Positions 31,674 through 42,255 of a stretch of DNA of 64,000 nt are shown in pieces; the first letter of the stretch is position 1, and each line of letters begins with the position of its first letter. This DNA is from Calendula officinalis. Taxonomy: Eukaryota > Streptophyta > Magnoliopsida > Asterales > Asteraceae. A program made the translations under genes and the position numbers. The notes beneath the pieces are model-generated. The model was not told the origin of the DNA, searched no databases, and saw only the letters and a list, made by a program, of their open reading frames with translations. The stretch spans positions 25,175,873 to 25,239,872 of the forward strand of contig OY970820.1 of the NCBI GenBank assembly GCA_963853835.1, written 5' to 3'.

Positions 31674-33509
31674 TTAAGAGATTCTCATTGATTTAAATGC
31701 TAGTGCCAGCAACTTCTTCATCAAATTAAACGTGGGCTTCATCTTTTGTTTTAATTTCAGTCGTCTTTCTTTCGCCCTTCTTAAAATTTTTGGTATATTT
31801 TCTGCATCATATTTAGGAGAGTCATGTTGACTTTGTGCTGTGTGAAAACTTGTATCAATTGAGTCTGTAGTTTGATCATCATCAGAAGAATCACTTGATT
31901 CAGATGTTTCATTATTAGATTCAGTTTGATTTTCATTTTTTAATTCATTTATGATTCTTTCTGAACTATCTTTAAGTGGAGGAATGAATTTATATGGAGG
32001 TGGTACAGCATGATATCCCACTCCATGCACAACTTTTTCAGTGGTTTGATTACTTGTTAATTCATTAACAATTTGAGAACTTCTTTCAAACTTTTTAATG
32101 GTTAATTTGTTTTGTTCTAATTTCATTTGATATTCTTCTAGTTTGATTAAAGTTTCTTTTAATTTTAATTCAAGATGTTCTTTTTCATAAGTGGTTTGTA
32201 GCAATTCTTCTTTTATTTTTTGATCAGTTATTTTATAAATTTTAATTTGATTTTCAAGATCAGCTATACAACCATTATATTCAATTCTTCTGTTTCTATT
32301 TAGAATCATCTCTTCAAGTGTTTCTTTATTAAGTTTTTCTAAATCTTTATATGCTTTAATACATTCAGGAGTGCAAGATTTAGAATGTACCTTAGTAGGA
32401 GAATCAGTGAAAGCCATGAGAGCTTGATTCTGTGCATATTCCTCTGCTTGAAAGCTCCAATCATAACCATGTCCTTGTTGTGAAACAAGAGCAGTTGAGT
32501 TTGATCTTTTGTCTGGCTGAGGACATTCTTTAGCAAAGTGCCCCAGGTTGTTACAGTTGTAACATTTGACTTTAGTCTTGTCAAATCCAGCCTTGTCACC
32601 TTTGTTGTAGTTAAGGTTTGTTCTACCAGTCCTCTTTAAGAACCTTTTGGTTCTCAGGCTCAGCATAGCCATCTGCCATTTTAGATCCATCTCTTCAAGA
32701 TCATCAGGATTCAATTGTTCCAAATCATCACTAATTAGTGCAGTATGCACATGACTAGTGAAGAAGGATTCTCTTGCAGTATCTTCACAATCCGCAGCCT
32801 TTGCAGTTTCCTGACCTGTTCCTGTACTAGACACAAAAGCAGCATTGTTTGAAGATAAATTAGGAGTTTTAGAGCTTACCTCAGATTCAAATACCCTTAG
32901 CTCATTGTACAATTCATCCAGCTCTTTTTCTTCCAGAGCATCACCTTGTCTATATATGACTGTGTACATAGACCATTCTTCTCCAAGAGATCTGAGAAAC
33001 TTTCTGTTGACATCATCATTGTCTGGTTTCACACCAACTTGATTCAATTCACCGATGAGTTTGTTGAACCTATCAAAGATTTGAGATAGGGATTCATTCT
33101 TTTGGCCTTTAAAGTTTTCAAAGTCCTGTTTTAGTACAGACTTCATGTTTCTTTTGGTGCTTTTGGTTCCAACAAATCTCTTTTCCAGTGCCTGCCACAA
33201 CATCTTTGCATCATCATATTCAACAAAGAGATGTTGATAATCATTAGGAATGGCCAGTAGAAGAGTGCTTAGAGCTTTGAGTTCAATTCCTCTGTCTTTC
33301 TTCTCCTTTTCACACTTGAGTTTGTCTGCTTCAGTTGCAGAATTTGTTGCTTGATTGTGAACGGTTTTGTTTCCTTCAACAACAACTTCCCACATGGAAT
33401 AATCAGTAATAAGCATGTATTGCTTAATACGATTTTTCCACATTCCAAAGTTATTGGGAGTGAGTATAGGGATTTTATTTGCTTGAGTACTTTCATTGTT
33501 ATCAGTCAT
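31674..33509 (-). CDS. gag: Copia Gag polyprotein (UBN2-type) with C-terminal coiled coil
   Basis: About 611 codons, uninterrupted. Residues 1-240 form the Copia Gag (UBN2/DUF4219-like) region: N-F-G-M-W-K-N-R, then A-K-M-L-W-Q-A-L-E-K-R-F and L-S-Q-I-F-D-R-F-N-K-L. One zinc knuckle, C-Y-N-C-N-N-L-G-H-F-A-K-E-C, lies near residue 320. The 400-480 region is a Glu/Lys-rich coiled coil, followed by an acidic Ser/Asp tract and a basic tail. It ends without running into protease, unlike a typical Copia Gag-Pol. The start is the ATG at 33509, about 75 bases past the PBS; the frame's first codon slightly upstream is not ATG. Gag forms the particle shell and binds element RNA. It is the only Gag in the composite element. 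Confidence 0.92.
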   Translation of the reverse strand: MTDNNESTQANKIPILTPNNFGMWKNRIKQYMLITDYSMWEVVVEGNKTVHNQATNSATEADKLKCEKEKKDRGIELKALSTLLLAIPNDYQHLFVEYDDAKMLWQALEKRFVGTKSTKRNMKSVLKQDFENFKGQKNESLSQIFDRFNKLIGELNQVGVKPDNDDVNRKFLRSLGEEWSMYTVIYRQGDALEEKELDELYNELRVFESEVSSKTPNLSSNNAAFVSSTGTGQETAKAADCEDTARESFFTSHVHTALISDDLEQLNPDDLEEMDLKWQMAMLSLRTKRFLKRTGRTNLNYNKGDKAGFDKTKVKCYNCNNLGHFAKECPQPDKRSNSTALVSQQGHGYDWSFQAEEYAQNQALMAFTDSPTKVHSKSCTPECIKAYKDLEKLNKETLEEMILNRNRRIEYNGCIADLENQIKIYKITDQKIKEELLQTTYEKEHLELKLKETLIKLEEYQMKLEQNKLTIKKFERSSQIVNELTSNQTTEKVVHGVGYHAVPPPYKFIPPLKDSSERIINELKNENQTESNNETSESSDSSDDDQTTDSIDTSFHTAQSQHDSPKYDAENIPKILRRAKERRLKLKQKMKPTFNLMKKLLALAFKSMRIS

Positions 33510-33582
33510 GATTAACAATCTGTGTGTTTTAAAGATTAAAACTTTTTGTTGTTCTTAAAATTTGTAGATCTAGAACCAAAAA

Positions 33583-33594
33583 GCTCTGATACCA
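33583..33594 (-). promoter_or_regulatory. Primer-binding site of the minus-strand half
   Basis: Minus-strand TGGTATCAGAGC, two bases after the LTR end CTCGACA. Complements initiator Met tRNA. Confidence 0.9.
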
Positions 33595-33596
33595 CT

Positions 33597-33705
33597 TGTC
33601 GAGTTTAGAACAACTCTATATAAATCGATCTTTAGGCTCAAGAATAGTTAGTTCTTGATCTGGAATATACAACTACAAATCATAAATTTGCAGAATTAAA
33701 CGAAC
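33597..33705 (-). repeat. Truncated 5' LTR of the minus-strand half
   Basis: Only about the last 110 bases (U5 side) remain, collinear with 29920-30030: both carry GATCTTTAGGCTCAAGAATAG and TTAGTTCTTGATCTGGAATA. Outside these blocks the copies differ markedly. Similarity ends near 33705, where plus-strand Copia linker sequence begins. Confidence 0.75.
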
Positions 33706-33712
33706 AAATTAA

Positions 33713-36700
33713 AAAGGGCAGTAGTAAAACAAAACACCAGTACTAAACAGGTATGGGTACCAAAAATGTTTAAAATTAAATCTTCTACATTTTACTTCTC
33801 AAAGGATGAACCCAAGACATATAAAGCTTGAGTTCCCAAACTTAACTAATCTTTTACTTACTTGTGCAGAGCATTCAGATCCCTGAAGAAGGTAGAACAT
33901 GGCACATTGATAGTGGATGCTCAAGGCACATGACTGGAAATCTGCAAATTCTTAAGGATTTCAAGTCATTTGATGGAGGATATGTGGCCTTTGGTGAGAA
34001 CCCAAAGGGAGGTAAGATTACAGGCAAAGGTACAGTTACTAATGGTAAAATTACTTTTGATGATGTATTTTATGTAGCTGAGCTAAAATACAATCTTGTC
34101 AGTGTGTCTCAAGTATGTGATAAAAAGAACAAGATTCTTTTCACAGATATTGAGTGCATCATTCTTTCTCCTGACTTTGTTTTAGATGAAAAATATGTAG
34201 TTTTGAGAACTCCAAGGAGAAACAATGTGTATTGCCTGGATATAGGAAGAGAACTCATTTCTTCAAATGAGGTCAACTGTTTTATATCCAAGGCAAACAC
34301 TACTGAATCAGAACTATGGCATAGAAGAATGTGTCACACAAACTTTAAAAACATGAACAATTTAGTAAGAAAGAATTTGATAATTGGATTACCACAAAAA
34401 CAATTCATGTGTGATCATCACTGTGTTGCATGCCTAAAAGGTAAACAACATAAGTCTTCTCATAAGTCCAAAATTGTAAATTCTATTTCTGTTCCTTTAC
34501 AACTCTTACATATGGACCTTTTTAGACCTACAAATGTAATGAGTATTGGAAAGAAACAATATTGTCTTGTTATTACTGATGACTTTTCCAGATATACATG
34601 GGTTTTCTTTCTCAGGACAAAAGATGAAATAAGTGAACTCATCAAGAACTTAATTGTTAAACTGGAGAACACATCTGATCAAAAAGTTAAAGCCATAAGA
34701 TGTGATAATGGCACAGAATTTAAAAATGCTAACCTAATTAACTTTTGTGATCTTAAAGGTATTGACAGGCAATACAGCTCACCTAGAACTCCTCAACAAA
34801 ATGGTGTAGCTGAAAGAAGAAATAGAACCATCATTGAAGCAGCAAGATCAATGTTAGCAGACTCAAAATTACCAATTACTTTTTGGGCTGAAGCTGTTAA
34901 TACTGCCTGTTATGTACAAAACAGAGTATTAATAGTTAAGCCACATCATAAAACAACATATGAACTTTTTAACAAAAGAAAACCTTCCATAAGTTTCTTA
35001 AAATCATTTGGTTGTCCTTGTACTATTTTGATTACAAGAGAACAAATTGGTAATTTTGACTGCAAAGCTGATGATGGAATCTTTGTGGGATACTCTACTC
35101 AAAGCAAATCATACAGAGTGTTCAACAAAAGATTAAGGATTATTGAAGAAAGCATCAATGTATCCTTTAATGAGAATATACCTAATGAACAAGGAAATGG
35201 TCCAGATTGGCTATTTAACATAGACAATCTAACCAAATCCTTTAACACTAACTTGGACTTAAATGCAGGTGATTCAAATTGTCATACTCAAAAGGAAGAA
35301 ACATCATCGTTCAATACTGCTCAAGAAGAGATGAGATACATAGTAGTTGATACTGTTCCCACAGTTAATACTGAGGACAGTAATAACTCAGATTCTGGAA
35401 GCAGTAGTGAATCAGATAATGAGGACAGTAGTAATTCAAATACTACTGGTACCAGTAATAGTACTCATAATACTACTGGTCCTAGCAATAACCTAAATTC
35501 TCAAAATACTACTGATCCCAGTAATAACTTAAATACTACTGATCCCAGTAGTAAATCTGAACCAGCAAATGATGATGAACCAAACATCAATGACAATGAA
35601 GAACCTCAAGAGGAACAAATCCCTGAGACAAATGAGTCAAATCTTGAAAATGAACTAGTGGTTGATAGAGCTACAAACTCAAGGACTCAAAAGAACCATC
35701 CATTAGACAATATTCTAAGTGATGTTAACTCACAACTACAAACAAGAAGCAAATTAAATAAAAGTCTAACTGCAAACATGTGCAACATAAGTTTAATTGC
35801 TAATGAATGTATGTTTGAATGTTTTCTGTCTCAAGATGAACCAAAGAAGATTCAACAAGCAATGAAGGATTCAAACTGGATTGAGGCAATGCAAGAAGAA
35901 CTCCTTCAATTCAAATTACAAGCTGTTTGGAGACTTGTGCCTCTACCCAAAGGAAAAAGAGCCATTGGAACAAGATGGATCTTTAGAAACAAGAAAGATG
36001 AGAGAGGTATAGTGATCAAGAACAAAGCCAGACTTGTAGCCCAAGGATACACTCAAGAAGAAGGAATAGACTATGATGAAGTATATGCTCCTGTTGCTAG
36101 AATTGAAGCAATCAGAATATTCCTAGCATATGCTTCATACAAGAAGTTTAAAGTCTATCAAATGGATGTGAAGAGTGCATTCCTGTATGGGAAAATCGAA
36201 GAAGAGGTATATGTGTGTCATCCTCCAGGTTTTGAAGATCCAGAAAATGGTGACTATGTATTCAAACTAGACAAAGCTCTGTATGGCCTACATCAGGCAC
36301 CAAGAGCATGGTATGATACATTATCATCATACTTGTTGAAGAATGATTTTAAAAGAGGAGTTATTGACAAGACTCTGTTCACAAGAAAGGTCAAAAATGA
36401 TATACTACTAGTTCAAATCTATGTAGATGATATCATTTTTGGATCAACAAATGATTTATTGTGTAAAGAGTTTGAAGATCTCATGCAAACCAAATTCAAG
36501 ATGAGCTCCATGGGTCCAATGAACTTCTTCCTGGGACTCCAAGTCAATCAAAGATCAGATGGTATTTTGATAAACCAATCAAAATATGTTAAAGACATCT
36601 TGGAGAAGTTTGCCATGAAAGACTGCAAGAGTGCAAGTACACCAATGGAAACACACAAACACCTACATCTTGATGCTGAGGGAGAGGATGTAGATGAACA

Positions 36701-38058
36701 CTTATATAGATCAATGATAGGCTCTTTGATGTACTTAACTGCATCAAGACCTGACATTATGTACAGTGTTTGTGTGTGTGCAAGATATCAAGCAAGACCT
36801 AAAGAACTACACTTGCAGGCTGTCAAAAGAATAATCAGATACTTGAAAGGCAAACCATCACTTGGTCTATGGTATCCACATGACTCACCATTTGAACTCA
36901 TAGCCTACACAGATAGTGACTATGGAGGTGAATGTCAAGATAGAAAGTCCACTACTGGTGGATGTCAATTCTTTGGATCAAGACTAGGGGTGTTCGTTTG
37001 GACGGTTTGGTTTTATCCGAACCAAATAGATGAAACCAAATAAAGTCCGGTTTTCAAAAGTTCAAACCGAACCGTCCAAACTGATTCGAAAACCAAACCG
37101 ATCCGAACCAAATAACATTTTGGTTGGTTTGGTTTTATCCATTTGGTTTTTTCCTAAAATTTTCAAAATAGTACAAAAGTATATAACATAAATAATATTA
37201 AGTTCGATATGTAAAATTCCAAAATGATAAACTATTTTGTACATAAAAACAAGTCTAATTCATAGCTTGTGACATTTACAATCATATATGCAAAAATCTT
37301 GATATCAACTTTATCAAAAACTCCAAAAAGATTGGTACATCGCCAATTGATACAATATAAAATGGAACAAGTGTTAGTAAATAAATCAATTTACTATTTA
37401 CTACAAGAAATGTAAATAAAAAGGAGTACCATAATTGCTTACAATGGAAACTAACAAGTTCTAGTATATAAATCAATTTACTATATATTACTATTCGGTT
37501 TATTTGGACAATCCGGTTTTCACAAGGGAAACCAAATCCAATCCGAAATCCAAACTATTAATTTGGTTCAAGTCCAAACTGATTCAAAAAACCGAATAAC
37601 CAATCCAAATAGTCCGATCCAAAATGTCCAATTGGACAATCCGGTTATATCCGAATAGTGAACACCCCTAATCAAGACTGGTGTCATGGCAATGTAAGAA
37701 ACAAACAAATGTATCCACATCAACTGCTGAAGCAGAGTATGTAGCTGCATCTGCTTGTTGTGCTCAAGTACTTTGGATTCAAAACCAGCTTCTAGACTTT
37801 GGTATCTCTATCCTTAAAACTCCTATTTTTATTGATAATCAAAGTGCTATTAGCATTGTGAACAATCCAGTAAAACACTCTAAAACTAAACACATTGAAA
37901 TAAGATTTCATTTTATAAGAGATTGCAATGAAAAGAAGTTAATCAAAGTAGTTAAAATTCATACTGACAATCAATTAGCAGATCTTTTTACAAAAGCATT
38001 TGATGTAGGAAGATTCAGCTTCTTAGTTAGCAGTATTGGAATGATTTTAATAAATTAA
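33713..38058 (+). pseudogene. pol: Copia Pol (protease, integrase, RT, RNase H), split by a MITE
   Basis: Almost complete Copia Pol. The long frame 33864-36984 encodes protease (W-H-I-D-S-G-C-S-R-H-M-T-G), the pre-integrase zinc region (H-R-R-M-C-H...C-V-A-C), integrase (catalytic Asp in L-H-M-D-L-F and R-C-D-N-G-T-E-F, Glu in N-G-V-A-E-R-R-N), a Ser/Asn/Thr-rich linker, RT (Q-M-D-V-K-S-A-F-L, Y-V-D-D) and the first half of RNase H (A-Y-T-D-S-D-Y-G-G). A 686-bp MITE interrupts RNase H; the frame resumes at 37679 and ends at 38058 with S-T-A-E-A-E-Y-V-A-A-S and H-I-E-I-R-F-H-F-I-R-D. Apart from the MITE I see no stop after 33864. Upstream, 33713-33863 is the gag-pol linker (V-W-V-P-K) with stops. 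No Gag domain belongs to this half. Confidence 0.9.
36985..37670. mobile_element. hAT-type MITE (686 bp) inside Copia RNase H
   Basis: Ends TAGGGGTGTTC and (reverse complement) TAGGGGTGTTC, flanked by an exact 8-bp duplication atcaagac (36977-36984 and 37671-37678). TIR and duplication length fit hAT. The interior has many AACCGGATT/CCGAACC words and no transposase. The target codons rejoin perfectly if it is removed, so it landed in an intact RNase H frame. Confidence 0.93.
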
Positions 38059-38109
38059 TTTCACAATCAAAATCATGTGTAAGAGTTTTTCTGTTGTAAA
38101 AAGTTATTT

Positions 38110-38450
38110 ATTTTAATAAGTGTTTTACTACTGGTAGGTCAGTATGGCATGTAGTTGTGTGCACAAAATACTACTGGTATGTCATTACTACTGGTGTGTA
38201 TTGAGTATGCACAAATACTACTGGTAAGACAATACTACTGGTAAACGATTGTACTCACATATACTACTGGTCTCTAAAAATGGTGGTTACTACTGCTAGG
38301 GTTGGTAAATTAGGTCAGTATTAAAATTCATGAGTTACTACTGATGTCTACAGTCACTACTGATGTCAAAATCCTTAGTTATTACTGACGTTCATAGATA
38401 CTACTGACGTTTTCTACTGGTATCTAATTTACTACTGGTCTTTAAATTGT
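38110..38450 (+). repeat. Dispersed TACTACTG array between pol and the accessory ORF
   Basis: About ten exact TACTACTG words and three near-matches in 340 bases, mostly TACTACTGGT in the left part and TACTACTGAT/GACG on the right, at irregular spacing of 15-45 bases. The same word recurs in the 3' LTR and in both coding regions of this half. Confidence 0.9.
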
Positions 38451-38538
38451 CAAAGTTACCAAACTAACCCCCACGAAAATAACCGTTGTGTTATGATTCG
38501 AAGGGCAATTTAGTCTTTTTGCAGATCAAATCGCAAGA

Positions 38539-38546
38539 TATAAATA
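38539..38546 (+). promoter_or_regulatory. Candidate TATA box for the accessory ORF
   Basis: TATAAATA in AAGATATAAATAGC, 149 bases before the ATG at 38695. The leader that follows is C/T- and A-rich with a favourable ACAATGGC start context, as in a normal plant gene. It suggests the accessory ORF has its own promoter. Motif evidence only. Confidence 0.45.
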
Positions 38547-38694
38547 GCTGAAGTCGATTAGTTTAGCATTATCCTCACATCGATTTGCTAAATTCTCTCG
38601 ATAAACCCTAAATCGCGATCATAAACCCTGCACCAGTAACAACATTCATACTTTTTCTCTCAAATCAAACGATCAAACACAAACATCGACGACA

Positions 38695-41600
38695 ATGGCA
38701 ACTCTACAATCTCTTGATGTTAACACAAATCTTAAATACTCAGAGTTTCACAACATGTGTGCTTATCTAAAGAATCCAGACGGAACAAAAGACTTTCATC
38801 CAATCGTCATGTTCTTGAAACAGTCTTATATAAAGTTTGCACTCACTGTAAACCCTAAAGCTTATCAACAACACTTGGTTGATTTCTGGACCAATGCTGA
38901 AAGAACCAAAGGTGCAACTATGCCTATGATAAAATCAACTGTGGATGGAAAGAGTATCACCATAACTGAACAATCCATCAGACACCATCTACAACTGCAC
39001 GACGATGAAGGTATGTTTTCTCTTCCTAAGGAATACATTGTTGACATTTTAAACAAAATGAGATATGAAGGAAGACTTGACATTGTCACTTTCCAAAAAG
39101 GTCTTCTCTCCCCACAATGGAAATTTCTTGTACATACTATTCAACACTGTATTTCTCCTAAAAGAAGTACATGGAATGAGTTTAATAAAGCAATAGCATC
39201 TGCTGTTGTTTGCTTAAGCACAGACCAAGTCTTTAATTTTTCAAATATGATTTTTGAGGGAATGTTGGGAAATCTTTCTACTTCAAAATTTTTAATGTAC
39301 CCCAGATTTCTTCAACATTTAATAAATTGTGAATTACAAAACTTGTCAACTCCTAAAAACATTTTTATAACTCCTGAGTTGAACAAGAAAGTTTTCTCAA
39401 ATATGAGAAAACAATTTAAATTTTCGGGAAAGGAAACCCCTCTGTTTCCTAACATGATCAAAGATCAACCAAATATTGGAGAAGGTTCAATCAAAGATAC
39501 AACCCCAATTGAACCTCAACCCACTCCTTCACCCCCAAATACAGCCCAAACACAACCCCAAACAGTCACTCAATCATCCACCCAATTAGATGTCCTGAAT
39601 GTGTCCCAGGAACATGAATTAAATCTGCAGAGTGCTACTCTTCACTCTGTAGAAGACCAGCCAATAGCCAAATCAGTCCAGAAAAGATATAAAAGGAAGA
39701 AATCTTCCTTAAAGGACACCAGGGGACCCATTGAGTCAAACCCCAGGCTCCAAGAGTTGTCCTCCAAGGAGGAGAGAGGGCATGAGGAAAGGGCTCTCAC
39801 TACTGATGCCCCAGAGGTGGGTGCACAGGACAGTGAGAACATCAATAGGACCCAGACCTCGGCAACTCTTAGTGATGACTTTTTTGAGGAAGCACTAAGA
39901 GGACCCCGGTACCAAGAAACCAAAACGGGGGGGGGGGCACGACTGCTTCTTCTAGGAAGAAGAGAGTGTCCAAACAACCCATTTCATCACCAAGAAGTGA
40001 TGAGGGTAGAACTGTAACTATTGATTTGACGGAAAGGATGGAAAACCTTAAAGCCAATGTACCTGTTAGTGAGCCCGATGATTTTGCTAGAAGGAGTGAG
40101 GGCAGTATTGAACAAAGACAATTGACGGATAGGATGGAAAACCTTGAAACCGCTGTACATGACTGTCTTACATATCTCACCAATCAAGGAAAAACCATGA
40201 CCTACATGAAGAAGCATATCAACACAATCAACAAAAGAATGAAATTGTATGAACACAGGCTTCATCAACAAACAAAGATTATAAGGAGACTGAAAAAGAA
40301 GGTTGATAGTAGTGACGCTCCACCAGTTGAGCTCACTAAGGGGGAGAAGGACAACATACAAAGCATGATAGATGAATCTATTGCAGCAGCATCAACTTCT
40401 CTCCTCAATCTTAAAGAAACAAAGGTTGATGAAGGCCAGGTCAATGATGAAAGTCTAGAAAAGATGGATATTACTAATGAGGCTACTACTACTGCTCCTA
40501 TGGAAGAACAAGCTCAAAAAGAAGCATCAGTAGTAACTCCTACTACTACTGATGTCATAGCAGTAGTAAATCAAGAAGAGGCAGCAAACACTACTGATGC
40601 CCTATCAGTAGTAATTCCTGAAGACATACCAGTAGTAACTACCTTGGCTACTACTGATGAGATTATTGAGCTGCCACCACTACTAGAGCCTGCAGTAATA
40701 ATTCCACCATCACCAACAACAAGATCAACACAATTGGTGGTGAAAGACAATGATGATGATATCAACTGGTTAGAAGTTGATGAATGTACTCTACCTCCAC
40801 ATCCCAAAATAATTCCCATGTCACAAATACATACCTATGGTCATAAATTTAGAATTGAAGCTGCACCAGATAAAAAGAGTGACAATTACATAGGAAAGGG
40901 AAAGGAAATTGCTGATGAAGACCAACCTAACAGAGCACAAGGTCATGAAATGGTCAACAAAATCAATTATGCTAAATCAGCCAAGCAGGATAGGTGGAAA
41001 GTAAAAAGGGCAAATTATTTGAAGAAGGTTGAAGCTTCTCTAGCCATTGAGAACAGAAAATTAGCAGAAAGGGCTAGAATACTAAGACAACCCGTCACAG
41101 AAATAAAATTGGCAGATATTGCTGACATATCAAAACTGCCATAATTTTAACACAAGGTCAAAACCAAACAAGTTGCAGAAACCAGAAAAGAATTACAACG
41201 AAGAGAACTACAAAAAATAAGGCAACTTGAATCTGAAACAATAGAACTTCTTGAAGCACAAGTACAAGAATGCAAAGAGCAGAAGGCTGATATGCCAGAA
41301 CAATTTGCAGACAAGAAGAAAGATATGGTCACATTCTTGAAGTCGAGAGGCCACAATACCAAGGCCTTTGGAAGAATGAAGTTGATCAATTTAATAGAGA
41401 AGTACTGTGTGGAGAAGAAGAAGGATCTTCTTGAACAAAAGATTAAAGAGAAGGACACCACAAAGCTTGAACAGATAAACGCCAAAGAAATGAAAGAAAG
41501 AAAAACTATAACTGGTGAAACATCTGGTGTACTCTCTTTATCTACAAGAAAAAGGAAGGCTGATCAATCTGAACTAGAACAACCAAAGAAGAAACTACAA

Positions 41601-42206
41601 ATAGTTCAAGTTCATGATCTTCCTATTGCTCCCCTAGAAAGCAATCCAGTCATCAACTGGAGATGTATAGATGATGTGATTGAGATTGTTAGAGAAGATA
41701 AGGTCACTCAAAGATTTAGAGCTTGAAAACCATTAGTCATGTCCCTAACCAGAAGTGACATAATCAAGATGTTGATTATTGGTAAACCAAGAATGACCAA
41801 GAAGACCTGGAAGAATTCAGCTGCAGGTTACATTACAGAAATGATTAATGCTGCTTTCTATCCAGATGAATATCCAGAGAAGTTTACAAATCCAGAGAAT
41901 ATTCAAGCCTGGAATGTGCTACCAACAGTCAACATGTACTTCTTTGAATATACAAGTAAGAAGTGTGAATTATTCATATATGAAAAAGAGTATCCTCACT
42001 CTGAGAAAACTCTTTATCAACTTTGGTGCATGAACTTTATTAAACCTAATGATGATGTGATGTTCCAAAACAAGTTGAATGAATTTGTGAAAAAGATCAG
42101 CAAATATATTATTGCACAAAGGAATAAAAGAAACCAACAGACTTTAGAAGGAGATCAAAGAAGAGCAAAACTGTTAGAAGGAAAAGAAAAGAAGAAGAAG
42201 ATGTGA
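38695..42206 (+). pseudogene. Accessory ORF of the Copia element (decayed), about 1,170 codons
   Basis: A long frame downstream of pol. Frame 1 (38695-40017) starts with a globular region of about 250 residues: many aromatic residues, A-Y-L-K-N-P-D-G-T-K-D-F-H-P-I, H-L-V-D-F-W-T, and I-T-E-Q-S-I-R-H-H-L. A Pro/Gln/Ser-rich stretch follows. An 11-G run at 39927-39937 shifts the frame; coding continues in frame 3 (39966-42206) through coiled coils, broken by TAA at 41142, TAA near 41148 and TGA at 41724. The last part (41739-42206) is again globular and ends Lys-rich. Similar ORFs after Copia pol are, as I recall, common in Asteraceae genome annotations, sometimes misnamed as synaptobrevin/longin-like proteins; I see no longin motif. 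Function unknown. Confidence 0.65.
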
Positions 42207-42245
42207 AAAAGAAACTTGATTGATTGAAGGAGAATCAATAAGTTT

Positions 42246-42254
42246 AGGGGGAGA
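42246..42254 (+). promoter_or_regulatory. Polypurine tract of the plus-strand half
   Basis: AGGGGGAGA directly before the LTR start TTGTTAG/TGTTAG at 42256. Primes plus-strand synthesis. Confidence 0.85.
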
Positions 42255-42255
42255 T

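Noticed and set aside
39642..39977. Minus-strand ORFs opposite the accessory ORF (also 39869-40361)
   Set aside because: Arise from Ser/Pro codon bias of the opposite strand; no motifs.
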